Shown: one piece after another, positions 45,427 through 55,722 of the stretch
How the letters are laid out: each line of letters begins with the position of its first letter
Position numbering within the stretch: position 1 is the first letter of the stretch
Translations under genes and position numbers: made by a program
Assembly (NCBI RefSeq): GCF_002953195.1
Contig: NZ_CP026377.1
Span: 3,348,001 to 3,412,000 of the forward strand
Reading direction: 5' to 3'
From: Mixta gaviniae
GTDB taxonomy: Bacteria > Pseudomonadota > Gammaproteobacteria > Enterobacterales > Enterobacteriaceae
Length of the DNA stretch: 64,000 nt
The notes under the pieces: model-generated
What the model saw: only the letters and a program-made list of their open reading frames with translations
Databases searched by the model: none
What the model was told of the DNA's origin: nothing

Positions 45427-45648
45427 TTAGATCTGGCCCAGCGGCACAAACGCGACCCGCTTTTTGGAAATCAGCCCGTGGCCGTGCGGACAAAAATAAT
45501 CGACCGCGCCGCAGGCCTTCAGCACCTGCAACGGCTGATGACAATCGGGACACTGCGCCTGCCGCGCATAATGCGTACCGCAATGCGCACAAAACAGATC
45601 GTTGTCGCCAGGCGTCAGCGGATGCTGGCATTTTTCACACGTCGCCAT
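45427..45648 (-). CDS. yfgJ: Zinc-ribbon protein YfgJ
   Basis: 73 residues from the ATG at 45648, which has GGAGG upstream; the longer frame from 45735 is not conserved. Three Cys pairs are visible: CEKC (4-7), CAHC and CPDC, plus CPHGHG, a double zinc-ribbon layout. The C-terminal half (QPLQVLKACGAVDYFC) is almost the same as in E. coli YfgJ (71 residues). The function is unknown; DNA, RNA or protein binding through the ribbons is likely. It lies between der and, in this strain, the gcd block. Confidence 0.9.
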   Translation of the reverse strand: MATCEKCQHPLTPGDNDLFCAHCGTHYARQAQCPDCHQPLQVLKACGAVDYFCPHGHGLISKKRVAFVPLGQI

Positions 45649-45753
45649 GATAGCCTCCTGAGTCAATGCGACGGCCCGTCGGCCGCAATGCAACATCATA
45701 AACCGACGCGCGCGGAAGATCCTGCGCCAGGTCATCTGCCGGCGTCGCCCATA

Positions 45754-45779
45754 AAAAAGGGCTGCGTTTCCGCAGCCCC
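45754..45779 (-). terminator. der terminator
   Basis: Stem GGGCTGCG/CGCAGCCC (8 bp, 4-nt loop) with six T on the minus strand, 5 bp after the der stop codon. Confidence 0.9.
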
Positions 45780-45784
45780 ATTGA

Positions 45785-47281
45785 TTAGCGCTTGTTCTTT
45801 TTCAGATGCGAAAGCAGGCGCTTACGCTTACGCTGCTGGTTTGGCGTCAGCAGGTTACGTTTGCCAGCGAAGGGGTTATCCCCTTCTTTAAACTGGATAC
45901 GGATCGGCGTACCCATCACGTTCAGCGAACGGCGGAAGTAGTTCATCAGGTAACGCTTGTAAGAATCGGGCAGATCCTTCACCTGGTTGCCGTGGATCAC
46001 CACAATCGGCGGGTTATAGCCGCCCGCGTGCGCATATTTCAGCTTCACGCGGCGTCCGCGCACCAGCGGCGGCTGATGATCTTCCGCTGCCATGTTCATG
46101 ATACGCGTCAGCATTGAGGTACCGACCCGGCGCGTTGAGCAGTCATACGCTTCGGTGATCGACTCGAACAGGTTGCCGACGCCGCTGCCGTGCAGTGCGG
46201 AGATGAAGTGAACACGCGCGAAATCGATAAAGCCCAGACGGTAATCCAGCGTCTCTTTAACTTCGTCCTTCACTTCCTGCGACAGGCCGTCCCACTTGTT
46301 GACCACAATCACCAGTGAGCGCCCACTATTCAGGATAAAGCCCAGCAGAGAGAGATCCTGGTCGGAGATACCCTGACGGGCATCGATAACCAGCAGCACG
46401 ACGTTGGCATCTTCGATCGCCTGCAGCGTTTTGATTACCGAGAATTTCTCTACCGTATCGGTTACCTTGCCGCGCTTACGCACGCCGGCGGTATCGATCA
46501 GGATATATTCACGCTCATCACGCTGCATCGGGATATAGATGCTGTCGCGTGTGGTGCCCGGCATGTCGTACACCACCACGCGATCTTCGCCGAGAATACG
46601 GTTAGTAAGCGTTGACTTACCAACGTTAGGACGGCCAACGATCGCGATTTTCACCGGCAGGCCGGTCGGGTCGAAGTCATCCTCCTCCTCTTCCGCGTCC
46701 GGATCTTCGCCGCGCTCTTTCGCTTCCAGCGCCGCCCAGTAAGCCTGGTTCTCTTCCTCTTCGCTCAGCGGCTCCGCCGGCGCAGCCACGTCCATCCACG
46801 GCAGCAGCGCCGTTTCCAGCAGCGAGGTGACGCCACGACCGTGCGATGCGGCGATAGCGTGGATTTCGCCCAGGCCCAGCGCGTAAAAATCGACGACGGC
46901 GCTATCAGCGTCCAGACCGTCGGTTTTGTTCGCCACCAGGAACGTCGCTTTTTCACGCGAGCGCAGATGCCTGGCAATAGCCTGATCGGCAGGCATCAGC
47001 CCGGCGCGCGCATCCACCATAAACAGCACGACGTCCGCTTCTTCAATCGCCAGCAGCGACTGTTCAGCCATACGGGTTTCCACGCCGTCTTCGGTGCCGT
47101 CAATACCGCCGGTGTCGATGACGATAAATTCCCGCCCTTCTACCTCGGCGCGCCCGTATTTACGATCGCGCGTCAGACCTGGGAAATCTGCCACCAGCGC
47201 ATCGCGGGTGCGCGTTAAACGGTTAAACAGGGTGGATTTGCCCACGTTAGGACGCCCAACCAGCGCGACCACAGGTACCAT
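45785..47281 (-). CDS. der: Ribosome-assembly GTPase Der (EngA)
   Basis: 498 residues from the ATG at 47281, which begins [16 protein letters not shown]; the frame from 47329 adds unconserved residues. Two tandem G domains each show [13 protein letters not shown] and NKWDG supply the G4 motifs. An acidic linker (EEEEDDFDP) separates them, and a KH-like domain with a basic tail ([15 protein letters not shown]) is C-terminal. Der is essential for 50S subunit maturation. It is the last gene of the hisS-yfgM-bamB-der row, after a terminator-like hairpin. Confidence 0.97.
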   Translation of the reverse strand: MVPVVALVGRPNVGKSTLFNRLTRTRDALVADFPGLTRDRKYGRAEVEGREFIVIDTGGIDGTEDGVETRMAEQSLLAIEEADVVLFMVDARAGLMPADQAIARHLRSREKATFLVANKTDGLDADSAVVDFYALGLGEIHAIAASHGRGVTSLLETALLPWMDVAAPAEPLSEEEENQAYWAALEAKERGEDPDAEEEEDDFDPTGLPVKIAIVGRPNVGKSTLTNRILGEDRVVVYDMPGTTRDSIYIPMQRDEREYILIDTAGVRKRGKVTDTVEKFSVIKTLQAIEDANVVLLVIDARQGISDQDLSLLGFILNSGRSLVIVVNKWDGLSQEVKDEVKETLDYRLGFIDFARVHFISALHGSGVGNLFESITEAYDCSTRRVGTSMLTRIMNMAAEDHQPPLVRGRRVKLKYAHAGGYNPPIVVIHGNQVKDLPDSYKRYLMNYFRRSLNVMGTPIRIQFKEGDNPFAGKRNLLTPNQQRKRKRLLSHLKKNKR

Positions 47282-47389
47282 AAATAATGCCTCATTACGA
47301 AACGAAAAATCAGAAGCCTGAACAGGCAATTATAAACGGTCTCTGCCGCCCTGTTCAGGCTGAAGGCGCTAAGGATAACACGCCGTCAG

Positions 47390-47423
47390 AAAAACGAAAC
47401 GGCCCCTGTAAGCCAGGAGCCGT
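47390..47423 (-). terminator. Terminator between bamB and der
   Basis: Stem ACGGCTCCTG/CAGGGGCCGT with one wobble pair, followed on the minus strand by TTTCGTTTTT. It lies about 30 bp after the bamB stop. Confidence 0.75.
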
Positions 47424-47451
47424 TGATTAACACTGCGCTATCCGCTGGCGA

Positions 47452-48633
47452 TTAACGGGCGATGGAGTAAACCTCGCCGTTTTTCGCCTGGATCAGCAGT
47501 TTATCGCTGGCGACCACCGGTTCGGTCTGGAAACCGGAGCCGTCCACTTTCTGCTGCGCGACAAAACGACCGTCATCGGTGTTGAGCCAGTGCAGGTAGC
47601 CTTCGCTGTCGCCGACAACGATATAGCCGTTGTAAAGCACCGGCGATGTCAGGTTGCGGTGCAGCAGATCGCTCTGGCGCCAGATGGCGACGCCGCCGTC
47701 GGCGTTAAGCGCCACGACGCGATCGTCCTGATCGATCAGATAGATACGGCCCGCGTCGACGATGAAATCTTTCACCGAACCGATTTCGCGTTTCCACAGC
47801 ATCTGACCGGAACGCAGATCCAGCGCCGTCAGGTTACCGTTATAGGCCAGCGCATAGACGACGCCGTTGACGATAACCGGGGTCGTATCGACATCGCTCA
47901 GGCGGTCGATCTCGGTGGCGCCGCTCGGCTGAGAGATGCGCTGCTGCCAGATAATCTGGCCCTGATTCAGGATAACCGCGCTGACGCGGCCGTTATCGCC
48001 GCCGACGATCGCGCCGCCGAAAGCGGTGGCGGGCGCCGATTCGCCGCGCAGCGAGAGCGCAGGCATATCGAGGTTAACGGTCCATTTCACCGCGCCGCTG
48101 TTCTGATCCAGCCCCTGCAACATGCCGTTGCTGGTATGAACCAGCACTAGGCCGTCGCTGACCACCGGACGGGACAGCGCTTCGCCAGCGACTTTAGTCT
48201 GCCAGGCGACAGAGCCGTCGGCGCTGTTCAGCGCATACACCTGCGCGCGCTCGCTGCCGATATAGATATGCTCGCCCGCAGCGGTGATGCCGCCGGAAAG
48301 CAGGGCCGGGGTATTTTTCGAGAAGAATCCGTTATCGGTGGAGAGGTTAACTTTCCACTTCTCTTTGCCGTCGCTGGCGTCCAGCGCCTTCACGATGCCG
48401 AAACGATCGGCCGCGTAGACGGTGCTGTCCTGCCAGGCGGGATGCAGATTGGAGTAGAAGTCGCCAATGCCGTCGCCGACGGAGGTACTCCACACTTCCT
48501 GCGGTTCAAACTGGTTTTCCACTTTCGGCAACGGGGCCATTTTGACGACATCTTCTTCGCCGCTGAACAGCGAGCAACCGCTGAGCAAAGTGACTGAAAT
48601 CAGCCCCGGCAGCAGGTATTTACGTAATTCCAT
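47452..48633 (-). CDS. bamB: Outer-membrane assembly lipoprotein BamB
   Basis: 393 residues (E. coli 392). A signal peptide ends in the lipobox LLSGC (Cys at 20), and Ser at +2 directs it to the outer membrane. The rest forms an eight-bladed propeller with repeats such as ALDASDGKEKWKVNL and ALNADGGVAIW. BamB is an accessory subunit of the BAM complex that inserts beta-barrel proteins. It follows yfgM after 19 bp. Confidence 0.97.
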   Translation of the reverse strand: MELRKYLLPGLISVTLLSGCSLFSGEEDVVKMAPLPKVENQFEPQEVWSTSVGDGIGDFYSNLHPAWQDSTVYAADRFGIVKALDASDGKEKWKVNLSTDNGFFSKNTPALLSGGITAAGEHIYIGSERAQVYALNSADGSVAWQTKVAGEALSRPVVSDGLVLVHTSNGMLQGLDQNSGAVKWTVNLDMPALSLRGESAPATAFGGAIVGGDNGRVSAVILNQGQIIWQQRISQPSGATEIDRLSDVDTTPVIVNGVVYALAYNGNLTALDLRSGQMLWKREIGSVKDFIVDAGRIYLIDQDDRVVALNADGGVAIWRQSDLLHRNLTSPVLYNGYIVVGDSEGYLHWLNTDDGRFVAQQKVDGSGFQTEPVVASDKLLIQAKNGEVYSIAR

Positions 48634-48652
48634 GCGCTCTCTCTTGGATGGC

Positions 48653-49270
48653 TTAACCTAAGTTATTCATTTTCATCTGCATCATTTCTTTCAGCGCCGG
48701 TGACGCCTCGGAAGCGATCCCCTTGCTCCAGGCATCACGGGCGCCCTGCTTATCGCCCTTGCTCAGCAGCGCTTCACCGCGAATATCCGCAACGATGGCC
48801 GTCCAGCCGTCGCCTTTCACGCTATCCAGCGTTTTCAGCGCGTCGTCTACCTGCTTCTGCTGCAGCTGGATCCGCGCCAGGCGCAGATTCATCACCGCCT
48901 GCAGGTTGGCGTCACGCGTATTTTTGATGCCGTTCTGCAGCTGTCCGGCCGCTTTCGCCAGCTCGTTTTTATCGACATACTGCTTCGCCAGATCGAGCGA
49001 GGCGAGCGCGCCGTAGGTATTGCTGTTTTCATTAGCGAATTTCGCCACGGCTTCCAGCGTCTGCGGTTTGCTGGCGTCCAGCGCGGTGGTCAGCTGCTGA
49101 TAATGCGCCGAGACTTCACGCGAAGAGCTGTCCTGATGTGTGCCCCAGTAACGCCAGGCGACCAGCGCGCCGATGCCCAGCACCACGCCAACCGCTAAAG
49201 CTTTGCCGTTATTGGCAAAAAAACGACGGATCGCATCCACCTGTTCGTTTTCGTTGCTGTAAACTTCCAC
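48653..49270 (-). CDS. yfgM: Inner-membrane TPR protein YfgM
   Basis: 205 residues (E. coli 206). A cytoplasmic N-terminus (EVYSNENEQVDAIRRFFANNG), one membrane helix (about 24-42) and a periplasmic TPR-like region with repeated Leu/Ala helices. YfgM binds PpiD and the Sec translocon and takes part in handing over periplasmic proteins. It is located between hisS and bamB as in E. coli. Confidence 0.96.
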   Translation of the reverse strand: MEVYSNENEQVDAIRRFFANNGKALAVGVVLGIGALVAWRYWGTHQDSSSREVSAHYQQLTTALDASKPQTLEAVAKFANENSNTYGALASLDLAKQYVDKNELAKAAGQLQNGIKNTRDANLQAVMNLRLARIQLQQKQVDDALKTLDSVKGDGWTAIVADIRGEALLSKGDKQGARDAWSKGIASEASPALKEMMQMKMNNLG

Positions 49271-49306
49271 GCAATCCTTCTCCTTTACTGTTCCTGCCCG
49301 ACGGTC

Positions 49307-50581
49307 TTACGACAGCAGGGTCACTAACGCCGCAGCCACTTCATCCTGCGCCAGCGTTTGTTGTTCGCCGTTGCGCAGGTCTTTTACCACCACCTGCCCG
49401 GCGTTCATTTCATCTTCGCCCAGCACCAGCGCTACGCGAGCGCCCCACTTATCGGCGCGCGCGAACTGCTTCTTAAAGTTGCCGCCGCCGAAGTTGGTCA
49501 TCAGCTTCAGCGACGGTGCGGCGTCACGCACTCGCTCCGCCAGCTGCATCGCGGCGGACTGTACGCCCTGGCCTGAAGCGATAACATAGACATCAACAAT
49601 GCGCGACGGTTCAAAATCGGGGTTGACCGCCTGCACCAGCAGTACCAGACGCTCCATACCCATTGCGAAACCGACGCCCGGCGTCGCGCGGCCGCCCAGC
49701 TGTTCGACCAGCCCATCATAGCGGCCACCGGCGCAAACCGTGCCCTGCGCGCCCAGGCTGGTGGTCACCCATTCGAACACGGTACGGTTATAGTAATCGA
49801 GACCGCGCACCAGTCGCTGGTTAATGGTATAGGCGATGCCGACGCTATCCAGCAGCGCGCACAGCCCATCGAAATGGGCGCGCGATTCGTCATCCAGATA
49901 ATCGCCCAGCGTCGGCGCGTCGTTGAGCAGCGCCTGCACATCCGGGTTTTTGCTGTCCAGCACGCGCAGCGGATTGCTGTACATGCGGCGCTTGCAGTCT
50001 TCGTCCAGCGTCTCTTTATGCTGCTCAAGGAACGCCACCAGCGCATCGCGATAGCTGGCGCGCGCCTCCAGCGAACCGATGGAGTTCAGCTCCAGCTTGA
50101 CATGATCGGCGATGCCGAGCGCTTTCCACCAGCGCGCGGTCATCATAATCAGCTCGGCGTCGATATCCGGCCCCTGCAGGCCAAACACTTCCGCGCCGAT
50201 CTGATGGAACTGACGGTAGCGCCCTTTCTGCGGACGCTCATAGCGGAACATTGGGCCCATATACCACAGGCGCTGCTCCTGGTTATAGAGCAGGCCATGT
50301 TCGATGCCCGCGCGCACGCAGCCCGCGGTGCCTTCCGGGCGCAGCGTCAGGCTTTCGCCGTTGCGATCGTCAAAGGTATACATCTCCTTTTCCACCACGT
50401 CGGTCACTTCGCCGATCGCGCGCTTAAACAGCGGCGTATGCTCGACGACCGGCAGGCGGATCTCGCTGTAGCCATAGCTGGACAGCACCTGTTTCAGGAT
50501 CCCTTCGATACGCTGCCAGACAACGGTGTCGGCCGGCAAATAGTCGTTCATGCCGCGGATGGCCTGGATGTTCTTCGCCAC
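49307..50581 (-). CDS. hisS: Histidyl-tRNA synthetase
   Basis: 424 residues from a GTG at 50581, the same length and start codon type as E. coli; the longer frame to 50671 is not conserved. Class II motifs are visible: motif 2 ([18 protein letters not shown]), the histidine-specific [15 protein letters not shown], and motif 3 ([11 protein letters not shown]). The C-terminal anticodon-binding domain (about 330-424) is complete. It charges tRNA-His with histidine. It is followed by yfgM. Confidence 0.98.
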   Translation of the reverse strand: MAKNIQAIRGMNDYLPADTVVWQRIEGILKQVLSSYGYSEIRLPVVEHTPLFKRAIGEVTDVVEKEMYTFDDRNGESLTLRPEGTAGCVRAGIEHGLLYNQEQRLWYMGPMFRYERPQKGRYRQFHQIGAEVFGLQGPDIDAELIMMTARWWKALGIADHVKLELNSIGSLEARASYRDALVAFLEQHKETLDEDCKRRMYSNPLRVLDSKNPDVQALLNDAPTLGDYLDDESRAHFDGLCALLDSVGIAYTINQRLVRGLDYYNRTVFEWVTTSLGAQGTVCAGGRYDGLVEQLGGRATPGVGFAMGMERLVLLVQAVNPDFEPSRIVDVYVIASGQGVQSAAMQLAERVRDAAPSLKLMTNFGGGNFKKQFARADKWGARVALVLGEDEMNAGQVVVKDLRNGEQQTLAQDEVAAALVTLLS

Positions 50582-50657
50582 GTCATTTCTCTCTTTATTC
50601 AAATTACACCAGACGCGCCGTCTGGCCGTTCCGGCGACAGTGCCGGAACCTGAACAG

Positions 50658-50690
50658 AAAAAAACCTGCACGGCGCGGGCCGTTCAGGTT
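50658..50690 (-). terminator. Terminator between ispG and hisS
   Basis: Stem AACCTG-A-ACGG / CCGT-G-CAGGTT with one mismatch and a 6-nt loop, followed on the minus strand by seven T. It lies about 35 bp after the ispG stop. Confidence 0.75.
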
Positions 50691-50722
50691 CAGTCAGCGC
50701 GCCGCCGAAGCGACGTCGCCGT

Positions 50723-51844
50723 TTAATTTTCGACTTGCTGCACGTCGATACGCCGGGTTTCATCCAGCATCGCCGCTTTCGCCCGAATGCGCGCTTCCAG
50801 CTGATCGATCATATCGTCATTGTCGAGACGGTCGCGCTGGCGCACGCCATCTTCGTAAAAGCCGCTCTTTTTATTGCTGCCGGTAACGCCAAGCGTTGAG
50901 ACCAGCGCTTCGCCCGGCCCATTCACCACGCAACCGATAATCGATACGTCCATCGGGGTGATGATATCTTCCAGCCGCTGCTCCAGCGCGTTTACCGTGC
51001 CGATCACGTCGAACTCCTGACGCGAGCAGGTCGGGCAGGCGATAAAGTTAATGCCGCGGGTACGGATACGCAGTGACTTGAGGATATCGAAACCGACTTT
51101 TACCTCCTCCACCGGATCGGCCGCCAGTGAAATACGCAGCGTGTCGCCAATGCCTTCGGAAAGCAGCAGGCCGAGACCGATCGCCGATTTTACTGCACCG
51201 GCACGCGCGCCGCCCGCCTCTGTGATCCCCAGATGCAGCGGCTGATCGATCTGTTTCGCCAACAGACGATAGGACTCTACTGCGAGGAAGACATCAGAGG
51301 CTTTTACGCTGACCTTGAACTGGTCGAAGTTGAGGCGATCGAGATGATCGACATGACGCATAGCGGATTCCAGCAGCGCCTGCGGCGTCGGCTCGCCATA
51401 CTTTTCCTGCAGATCTTTTTCCAGCGATCCGGCGTTAACGCCGATGCGGATAGGGATATTCCTGTCGCGCGCGCACTCCACCACCTGGCGGATACGCTCG
51501 TTGTTGCCGATGTTGCCGGGGTTAATTCGCAGGCAGTCGACACCATACTCCGCCACTTTCAGCGCAATGCGGTAGTCGAAGTGAATATCAGCCACCAGCG
51601 GCACATTCACCTGCTGTTTGATCAACCTGAACGCTTCAGCGGCGTCCATGGTGGGCACCGAGACGCGAACGATATCCACGCCCACGCGCTCCAGCGCTTT
51701 GATCTGTCTAACGGTCGCTTCCACATCCGTGGTGCGTGTATTGGTCATGGATTGCACGGCGATAGGCGCGCCGTCACCCACTGGCACCTTGCCGACGTAA
51801 ATACGCGTTGATTTGCGACGGATAATGGGTGCTTCGTTATGCAT
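50723..51844 (-). CDS. ispG: (E)-4-hydroxy-3-methylbut-2-enyl-diphosphate synthase
   Basis: 373 residues (E. coli 372). It reduces MEcPP to HMBPP, the penultimate step of the MEP isoprenoid pathway, with flavodoxin as donor. The three [4Fe-4S] cysteines are in CPTCSRQEF (two) and GCVVNGPGE (one), all present. An N-terminal TIM-barrel precedes the reductase-like C-terminus. It follows rodZ after 39 bp, the order seen in E. coli. Confidence 0.98.
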   Translation of the reverse strand: MHNEAPIIRRKSTRIYVGKVPVGDGAPIAVQSMTNTRTTDVEATVRQIKALERVGVDIVRVSVPTMDAAEAFRLIKQQVNVPLVADIHFDYRIALKVAEYGVDCLRINPGNIGNNERIRQVVECARDRNIPIRIGVNAGSLEKDLQEKYGEPTPQALLESAMRHVDHLDRLNFDQFKVSVKASDVFLAVESYRLLAKQIDQPLHLGITEAGGARAGAVKSAIGLGLLLSEGIGDTLRISLAADPVEEVKVGFDILKSLRIRTRGINFIACPTCSRQEFDVIGTVNALEQRLEDIITPMDVSIIGCVVNGPGEALVSTLGVTGSNKKSGFYEDGVRQRDRLDNDDMIDQLEARIRAKAAMLDETRRIDVQQVEN

Positions 51845-51883
51845 GTTGTTTCTCCATAATTGCCGCGAAGCAGCGCAAAGGGA

Positions 51884-52930
51884 TTACTGAGCCCCAAGCG
51901 TCAGGCGAGCAACCTGGTTGGTACGAATAAAACGACTTAAATCAACAGGCTGTCCCTGATAATGAACCTGCACAGCCGCCGGTGCGCCGATTTTCAGGCG
52001 GTAAGGCGCCGTACCGGAAAGGCTGAGTTTACCACCACTGCGCTGCATTCCGCTGAACAGTTTTTTTCCTGCCGCATCGGTGACTTCCAGCCAGCAGTCA
52101 GCATTAAAATCGAGGACCACGGCGTTAGCGTCGGCAGAAGGGCCGCTGACGCTGGCGCTGCCGGTCGGCAGCGGCGCGGCGTTATTTCCGCTGGCCGGCG
52201 GCGCGGCATTTACCGGTGCCTGGCTTGGGGAAACGACCGCGTTGCCGTCAACGTTGCCGGCGGCGGCCATCGGCGCTGTCGCCGGGGCCGCGTTATTCGG
52301 CGCCGGGGCGCTGGCGCCGGGCGCGGCGGTGTTGGCTGCCACGCTGCTGGTGTTATTGGCGCTGTCGTTGGTTAAGGGTACGCTGGTACCGTCAGCGGGC
52401 GCCGGCTGGGCCTGGGCGCTGCTGTCGTCGCTGCCGTTATCGGTTAACGGTATCGACTGGCTGCTCTCTTCGCCGGAACCGCTCTGATCGGAGAGCGACA
52501 CCAGATCGTCCTGCGCCGCCTTATGGTTTTGCCACCACCAGGCGCCGGTCAGGCCGACCACGACGAACACCACCAGCCAGGTGAAAATCATCAGCCAGCC
52601 GTCGCGTTTTTTACGACGCTTGCCCAGCGAGAAGCTCTGCATCGGCTCGACTTTTGCCGCGCGTACCGGCGCCTGCTTCGCCATCATCGGCAGCAGTTCC
52701 TCTTCCGGCACATGCACCAGGCGGGCGTAAGAGCGGATATAGCCGCGTAAAAAGGTTGAAGCCAAATCGGCCGGTGATTTGTCCTCTTCTATGTCTCGCA
52801 CGGTTGAAAGTTTCAGGCACAAGCGCTCAGCGACATTTTGCTGCGTCAGCCCCATCTGCTCACGGGCGGCACGCAGGCGGGCGCCTGTGGAATTTGCTGC
52901 TGTTGTATCTTGAGTGGCTTCAGTATTCAT
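51884..52930 (-). CDS. rodZ: Cytoskeleton protein RodZ
   Basis: 348 residues (E. coli 337). An N-terminal Xre-like helix-turn-helix that binds MreB ([19 protein letters not shown]), a basic juxtamembrane stretch (KRRKKRDG), one membrane helix ([20 protein letters not shown]), a long Ala/Ser/Pro/Asn-rich linker and a C-terminal periplasmic beta-domain. It links MreB to the elongasome and keeps rod shape. Its start lies inside the end of pilW (11-bp overlap), indicating coupled translation. Confidence 0.96.
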   Translation of the reverse strand: MNTEATQDTTAANSTGARLRAAREQMGLTQQNVAERLCLKLSTVRDIEEDKSPADLASTFLRGYIRSYARLVHVPEEELLPMMAKQAPVRAAKVEPMQSFSLGKRRKKRDGWLMIFTWLVVFVVVGLTGAWWWQNHKAAQDDLVSLSDQSGSGEESSQSIPLTDNGSDDSSAQAQPAPADGTSVPLTNDSANNTSSVAANTAAPGASAPAPNNAAPATAPMAAAGNVDGNAVVSPSQAPVNAAPPASGNNAAPLPTGSASVSGPSADANAVVLDFNADCWLEVTDAAGKKLFSGMQRSGGKLSLSGTAPYRLKIGAPAAVQVHYQGQPVDLSRFIRTNQVARLTLGAQ

Positions 52931-53657
52931 TAGCTAGAAAATGCTGGTACTGTATCGATTGTGGAAAATTTTGCGCCAGTTGCCGACCGTAATCTGCGTG
53001 ATCTACGGTCCGCTGTTCCAGCGCAGCGAAACGAATCTCCAACCACAGGCTCTCTGCTGTCGCAGGAACGCTGTGATGATATACCTCTAACAAAAGCCGC
53101 GTTGGTTCAGGCTCCTGCTGTTCAAGATGTCTTTCAGCTTCGGCCAGTAGCGCGTCCGCTTTTTGCCGGTCAGCCTGTAGCGCGCTCAACAGCGCCCGCC
53201 GCGCGGAGGCATATTCGCCCTGCCGCAGATAACAGTAGCCGGCGCGTTCCTGGCTATCAGCGCTTGCGGCGAAAGCTTTCGATGCCGCAGCGCGAGTAAA
53301 TTGTTGATGCGCCGCATCATACTGCCCTAATCCGCAAAGAAACGCACCGTAATTGTTAAGCGCATAACTATTTTGGGGCGCGGATTTCAGCGCCGCCTGA
53401 TAATAGTGCCGCGCCGTTGCGCTGTCGCCTTCCTGCTCATGCAGACGCGCCATTGCCAGCAGAACGCGATAATCGCCAGGCGCATCCTGCAGCGCGCGCT
53501 GCAGATTACGCCGCGCCGCCAGCCTGTCGCCCTGGGAGAGATAGATAAGCCCTAACTGCAGGCGGATCTGCCCGCTCCCTTCCGCCTGACGCGAGCCGTT
53601 ACAGCCCGCCAGCACCAGCGCGACCGCCAGCATCAGGCATCGTAATCCTTTACGCAT
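52920..53657 (-). CDS. pilW: TPR lipoprotein PilW/PilF
   Basis: 245 residues from the ATG at 53657 (GGAGG upstream). The signal peptide ends in the lipobox LVLAGC (Cys19). Then come tandem TPR units (about 36-200), e.g. [20 protein letters not shown]. The family is the pilotin that helps the type IV pilus secretin PilQ reach the outer membrane. No pilus genes are nearby; the gene is kept at this place between rlmN and rodZ in many gammaproteobacteria. Confidence 0.9.
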   Translation of the reverse strand: MRKGLRCLMLAVALVLAGCNGSRQAEGSGQIRLQLGLIYLSQGDRLAARRNLQRALQDAPGDYRVLLAMARLHEQEGDSATARHYYQAALKSAPQNSYALNNYGAFLCGLGQYDAAHQQFTRAAASKAFAASADSQERAGYCYLRQGEYASARRALLSALQADRQKADALLAEAERHLEQQEPEPTRLLLEVYHHSVPATAESLWLEIRFAALEQRTVDHADYGRQLAQNFPQSIQYQHFLANEY

Positions 53658-53750
53658 GCTGCCTCCGTATGTCATGAGTCTGGTATGTTACGCCAAACTC
53701 AGCAAGGCAGGCAGCCTGTTACGCCCGAAAAAAGGTTTTCTTGCCCGGTT

Positions 53751-54920
53751 TCAGAGCGCTTTCACAGATATTTGTTCACCGGCCATTTTTTTGCGCAACG
53801 TACGCTTGGTGCGGTCAATCACGTCGCCGGCCAGCTGACCGCAGGCGGCGTCGATATCATCGCCGCGCGTTTTACGCACGATGGTGGTAAAGCCATAGCT
53901 CATCAGCACTTTAGAGAAGCGATCGACGCGACTGTTGGAGCTGCGGCCGTAAGGGGCGCCCGGGAAGGGGTTCCACGGAATCAGGTTGATTTTGCACGGC
54001 GTATCTTTCAGCAGTTCAGCCAGCTGATGCGCATCGTCGGTGCTGTCGTTGATATGATCCAGCATCACATATTCAATCGTCACGCGGCCCTGATTGGCAT
54101 TGGATTTTTCCAGGTAGCGGCGCACCGAATCCAGGAACGTGGCGATATTGTACTTTTTATTGATCGGTACAATTTCGTCGCGGATGGTGTCGTTCGGCGC
54201 ATGCAGAGAGATCGCCAGCGCGACGTCGATCATATCGCCCAGCTTGTCCAGCGCCGGCACCACGCCTGAGGTCGACAGGGTTACGCGACGTTTGGAGAGG
54301 CCGAAGCCGAAGTCGTCCAGCATGATTTCCATCGCCGGTACGACGTTATTCAGGTTGAGCAGCGGTTCGCCCATGCCCATCATCACCACGTTGGTGATAG
54401 GACGTTGACCGGTCACCTTGGCGGCGCCGATGATTTTCGCCGCGCGCCACACCTGGCCGATAATTTCGGACACGCGCAGGTTGCGGTTAAAGCCCTGCTG
54501 CGCGGTAGAGCAGAATTTACACTCAAGGGCACAGCCGACCTGTGAAGAAACGCACAGCGTGGCGCGATCGTCTTCAGGGATATATACCGTTTCAACCAGC
54601 TGATCGCCGACGCGGATCGCCCATTTAATGGTGCCATCTGCGGAGCGTTTCTCTTCCGCCACTTCCGGCGCGCGGATTTCGGTTAACTGCTTGAGTTTAT
54701 TGCGCAGCACCTTGTTAATGTCGGTCATATCATCGAAATCATCACTGCAGTAGTGATAGATCCATTTCATTACCTGATCGGCGCGGAAAGGCTTTTCACC
54801 CAGTGAAATAAAGAACTCGCGCATCTGCTGACGGTTCAGATCGAGCAGATTGATTTTTTCACTTTTCGGGGAGACAACAGCGGGAGATGCGGACGACGGC
54901 GTCACAATGTGTTCGGACAT
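53751..54920 (-). CDS. rlmN: 23S rRNA/tRNA adenine-C2 methyltransferase RlmN
   Basis: 389 residues (E. coli 384). A radical SAM enzyme with the cluster motif [14 protein letters not shown] (CxxxCxxC) and the C-terminal catalytic cysteine region ([10 protein letters not shown]). It methylates A2503 of 23S rRNA and A37 of several tRNAs. It lies between ndk and pilW; the long N-terminal tail before [15 protein letters not shown] is slightly extended. Confidence 0.97.
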   Translation of the reverse strand: MSEHIVTPSSASPAVVSPKSEKINLLDLNRQQMREFFISLGEKPFRADQVMKWIYHYCSDDFDDMTDINKVLRNKLKQLTEIRAPEVAEEKRSADGTIKWAIRVGDQLVETVYIPEDDRATLCVSSQVGCALECKFCSTAQQGFNRNLRVSEIIGQVWRAAKIIGAAKVTGQRPITNVVMMGMGEPLLNLNNVVPAMEIMLDDFGFGLSKRRVTLSTSGVVPALDKLGDMIDVALAISLHAPNDTIRDEIVPINKKYNIATFLDSVRRYLEKSNANQGRVTIEYVMLDHINDSTDDAHQLAELLKDTPCKINLIPWNPFPGAPYGRSSNSRVDRFSKVLMSYGFTTIVRKTRGDDIDAACGQLAGDVIDRTKRTLRKKMAGEQISVKAL

Positions 54921-54969
54921 AATGTTCTCTGGCCTCGTTATTACACGTTATGGCCCTGGTTAGGGATAG

Positions 54970-55008
54970 AAAAAGAAGCGCCCTCGCTGAGTAAACTCAT
55001 GAGGGCGC
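54970..55008 (-). terminator. ndk terminator
   Basis: Outer stem GCGCCCTC/GAGGGCGC (8 bp) with a 15-nt loop that can itself pair (GAGT/ACTC), followed on the minus strand by TTCTTTTTC. It lies about 100 bp after the ndk stop and before rlmN. Confidence 0.8.
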
Positions 55009-55105
55009 ATTATTGTACAAATAACTGTAGCGCGATGCTATTGCGTGACCGGCTAAGGTGACAATTAATTTGTAACTGTCATTGTGCGGTCAGGCGAACC
55101 CGTGA

Positions 55106-55537
55106 TTAACGGGTACGCGGGCAGATTTCGTTTTCGCCGAAGAAAAACGCGATTTCACGCGCGGCAGACTCCTGGGAGTCGGAACCGTGAGTGGCGTTCT
55201 CGGTGAAGCTGTCGGCGTAGTCAGCACGCAGCGTGCCAGCCAGCGCGTTAGCCGGGTTGGTCGCGCCCATCAGATCGCGGTGACGCTGAACGGCGTTTTC
55301 GCCTTCCAGTACGGAAACAACGATCGGACCGGAGGTCATGAATTCAACCAGACCGTCGAAGAAAGGTTTGCCTTTATGCTCAGCATAGAAGCCTTCAGCC
55401 TGCTCTTTGGTCAGGTGCAGCATTTTTGCAGCAACGATTTTGAAGCCAGCAGCTTCGAAACGGTTATAAATGGCGCCAATTACGTTTTTTGCCACCGCGT
55501 TCGGTTTTACGATGGAAAAGGTACGTTCTACTGTCAT
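55106..55537 (-). CDS. ndk: Nucleoside diphosphate kinase
   Basis: 143 residues, the same length as E. coli Ndk. It equalises nucleoside triphosphate pools by phosphate transfer through a phosphohistidine; the active His is in [20 protein letters not shown] and the N-terminal [13 protein letters not shown] are family blocks. It is preceded by its own promoter region with a perfect TATAAT at 55616-55611 (minus). Confidence 0.98.
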   Translation of the reverse strand: MTVERTFSIVKPNAVAKNVIGAIYNRFEAAGFKIVAAKMLHLTKEQAEGFYAEHKGKPFFDGLVEFMTSGPIVVSVLEGENAVQRHRDLMGATNPANALAGTLRADYADSFTENATHGSDSQESAAREIAFFFGENEICPRTR

Positions 55538-55610
55538 GTTGACCTCTGTCTTAACTTCCAGGTTAAGCCGGTTGTGAATTTAATGATACCGGCCTGTGAA
55601 AACGGCGCCG

Positions 55611-55616
55611 ATTATA
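55611..55616 (-). promoter_or_regulatory. -10 element of the ndk promoter
   Basis: TATAAT on the minus strand, 74 bp upstream of the ndk start. The -35 is not clear at 17-bp spacing. Confidence 0.5.
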
Positions 55617-55722
55617 GGGGCGCAGAGCCGGCTTGCCTATCTAAGATTCAGCTATTTGTTGAAAAAGTATGATCCTTCTCGCGTAGCTGCTTCATTAATG
55701 CGCATTCCAACCCTACCCTGGT

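Noticed and set aside
45174..45449. 91-codon minus-strand ORF upstream of gcd
   Set aside because: Overlaps the yfgJ 3' end, composition unlike coding DNA here, no family resemblance.
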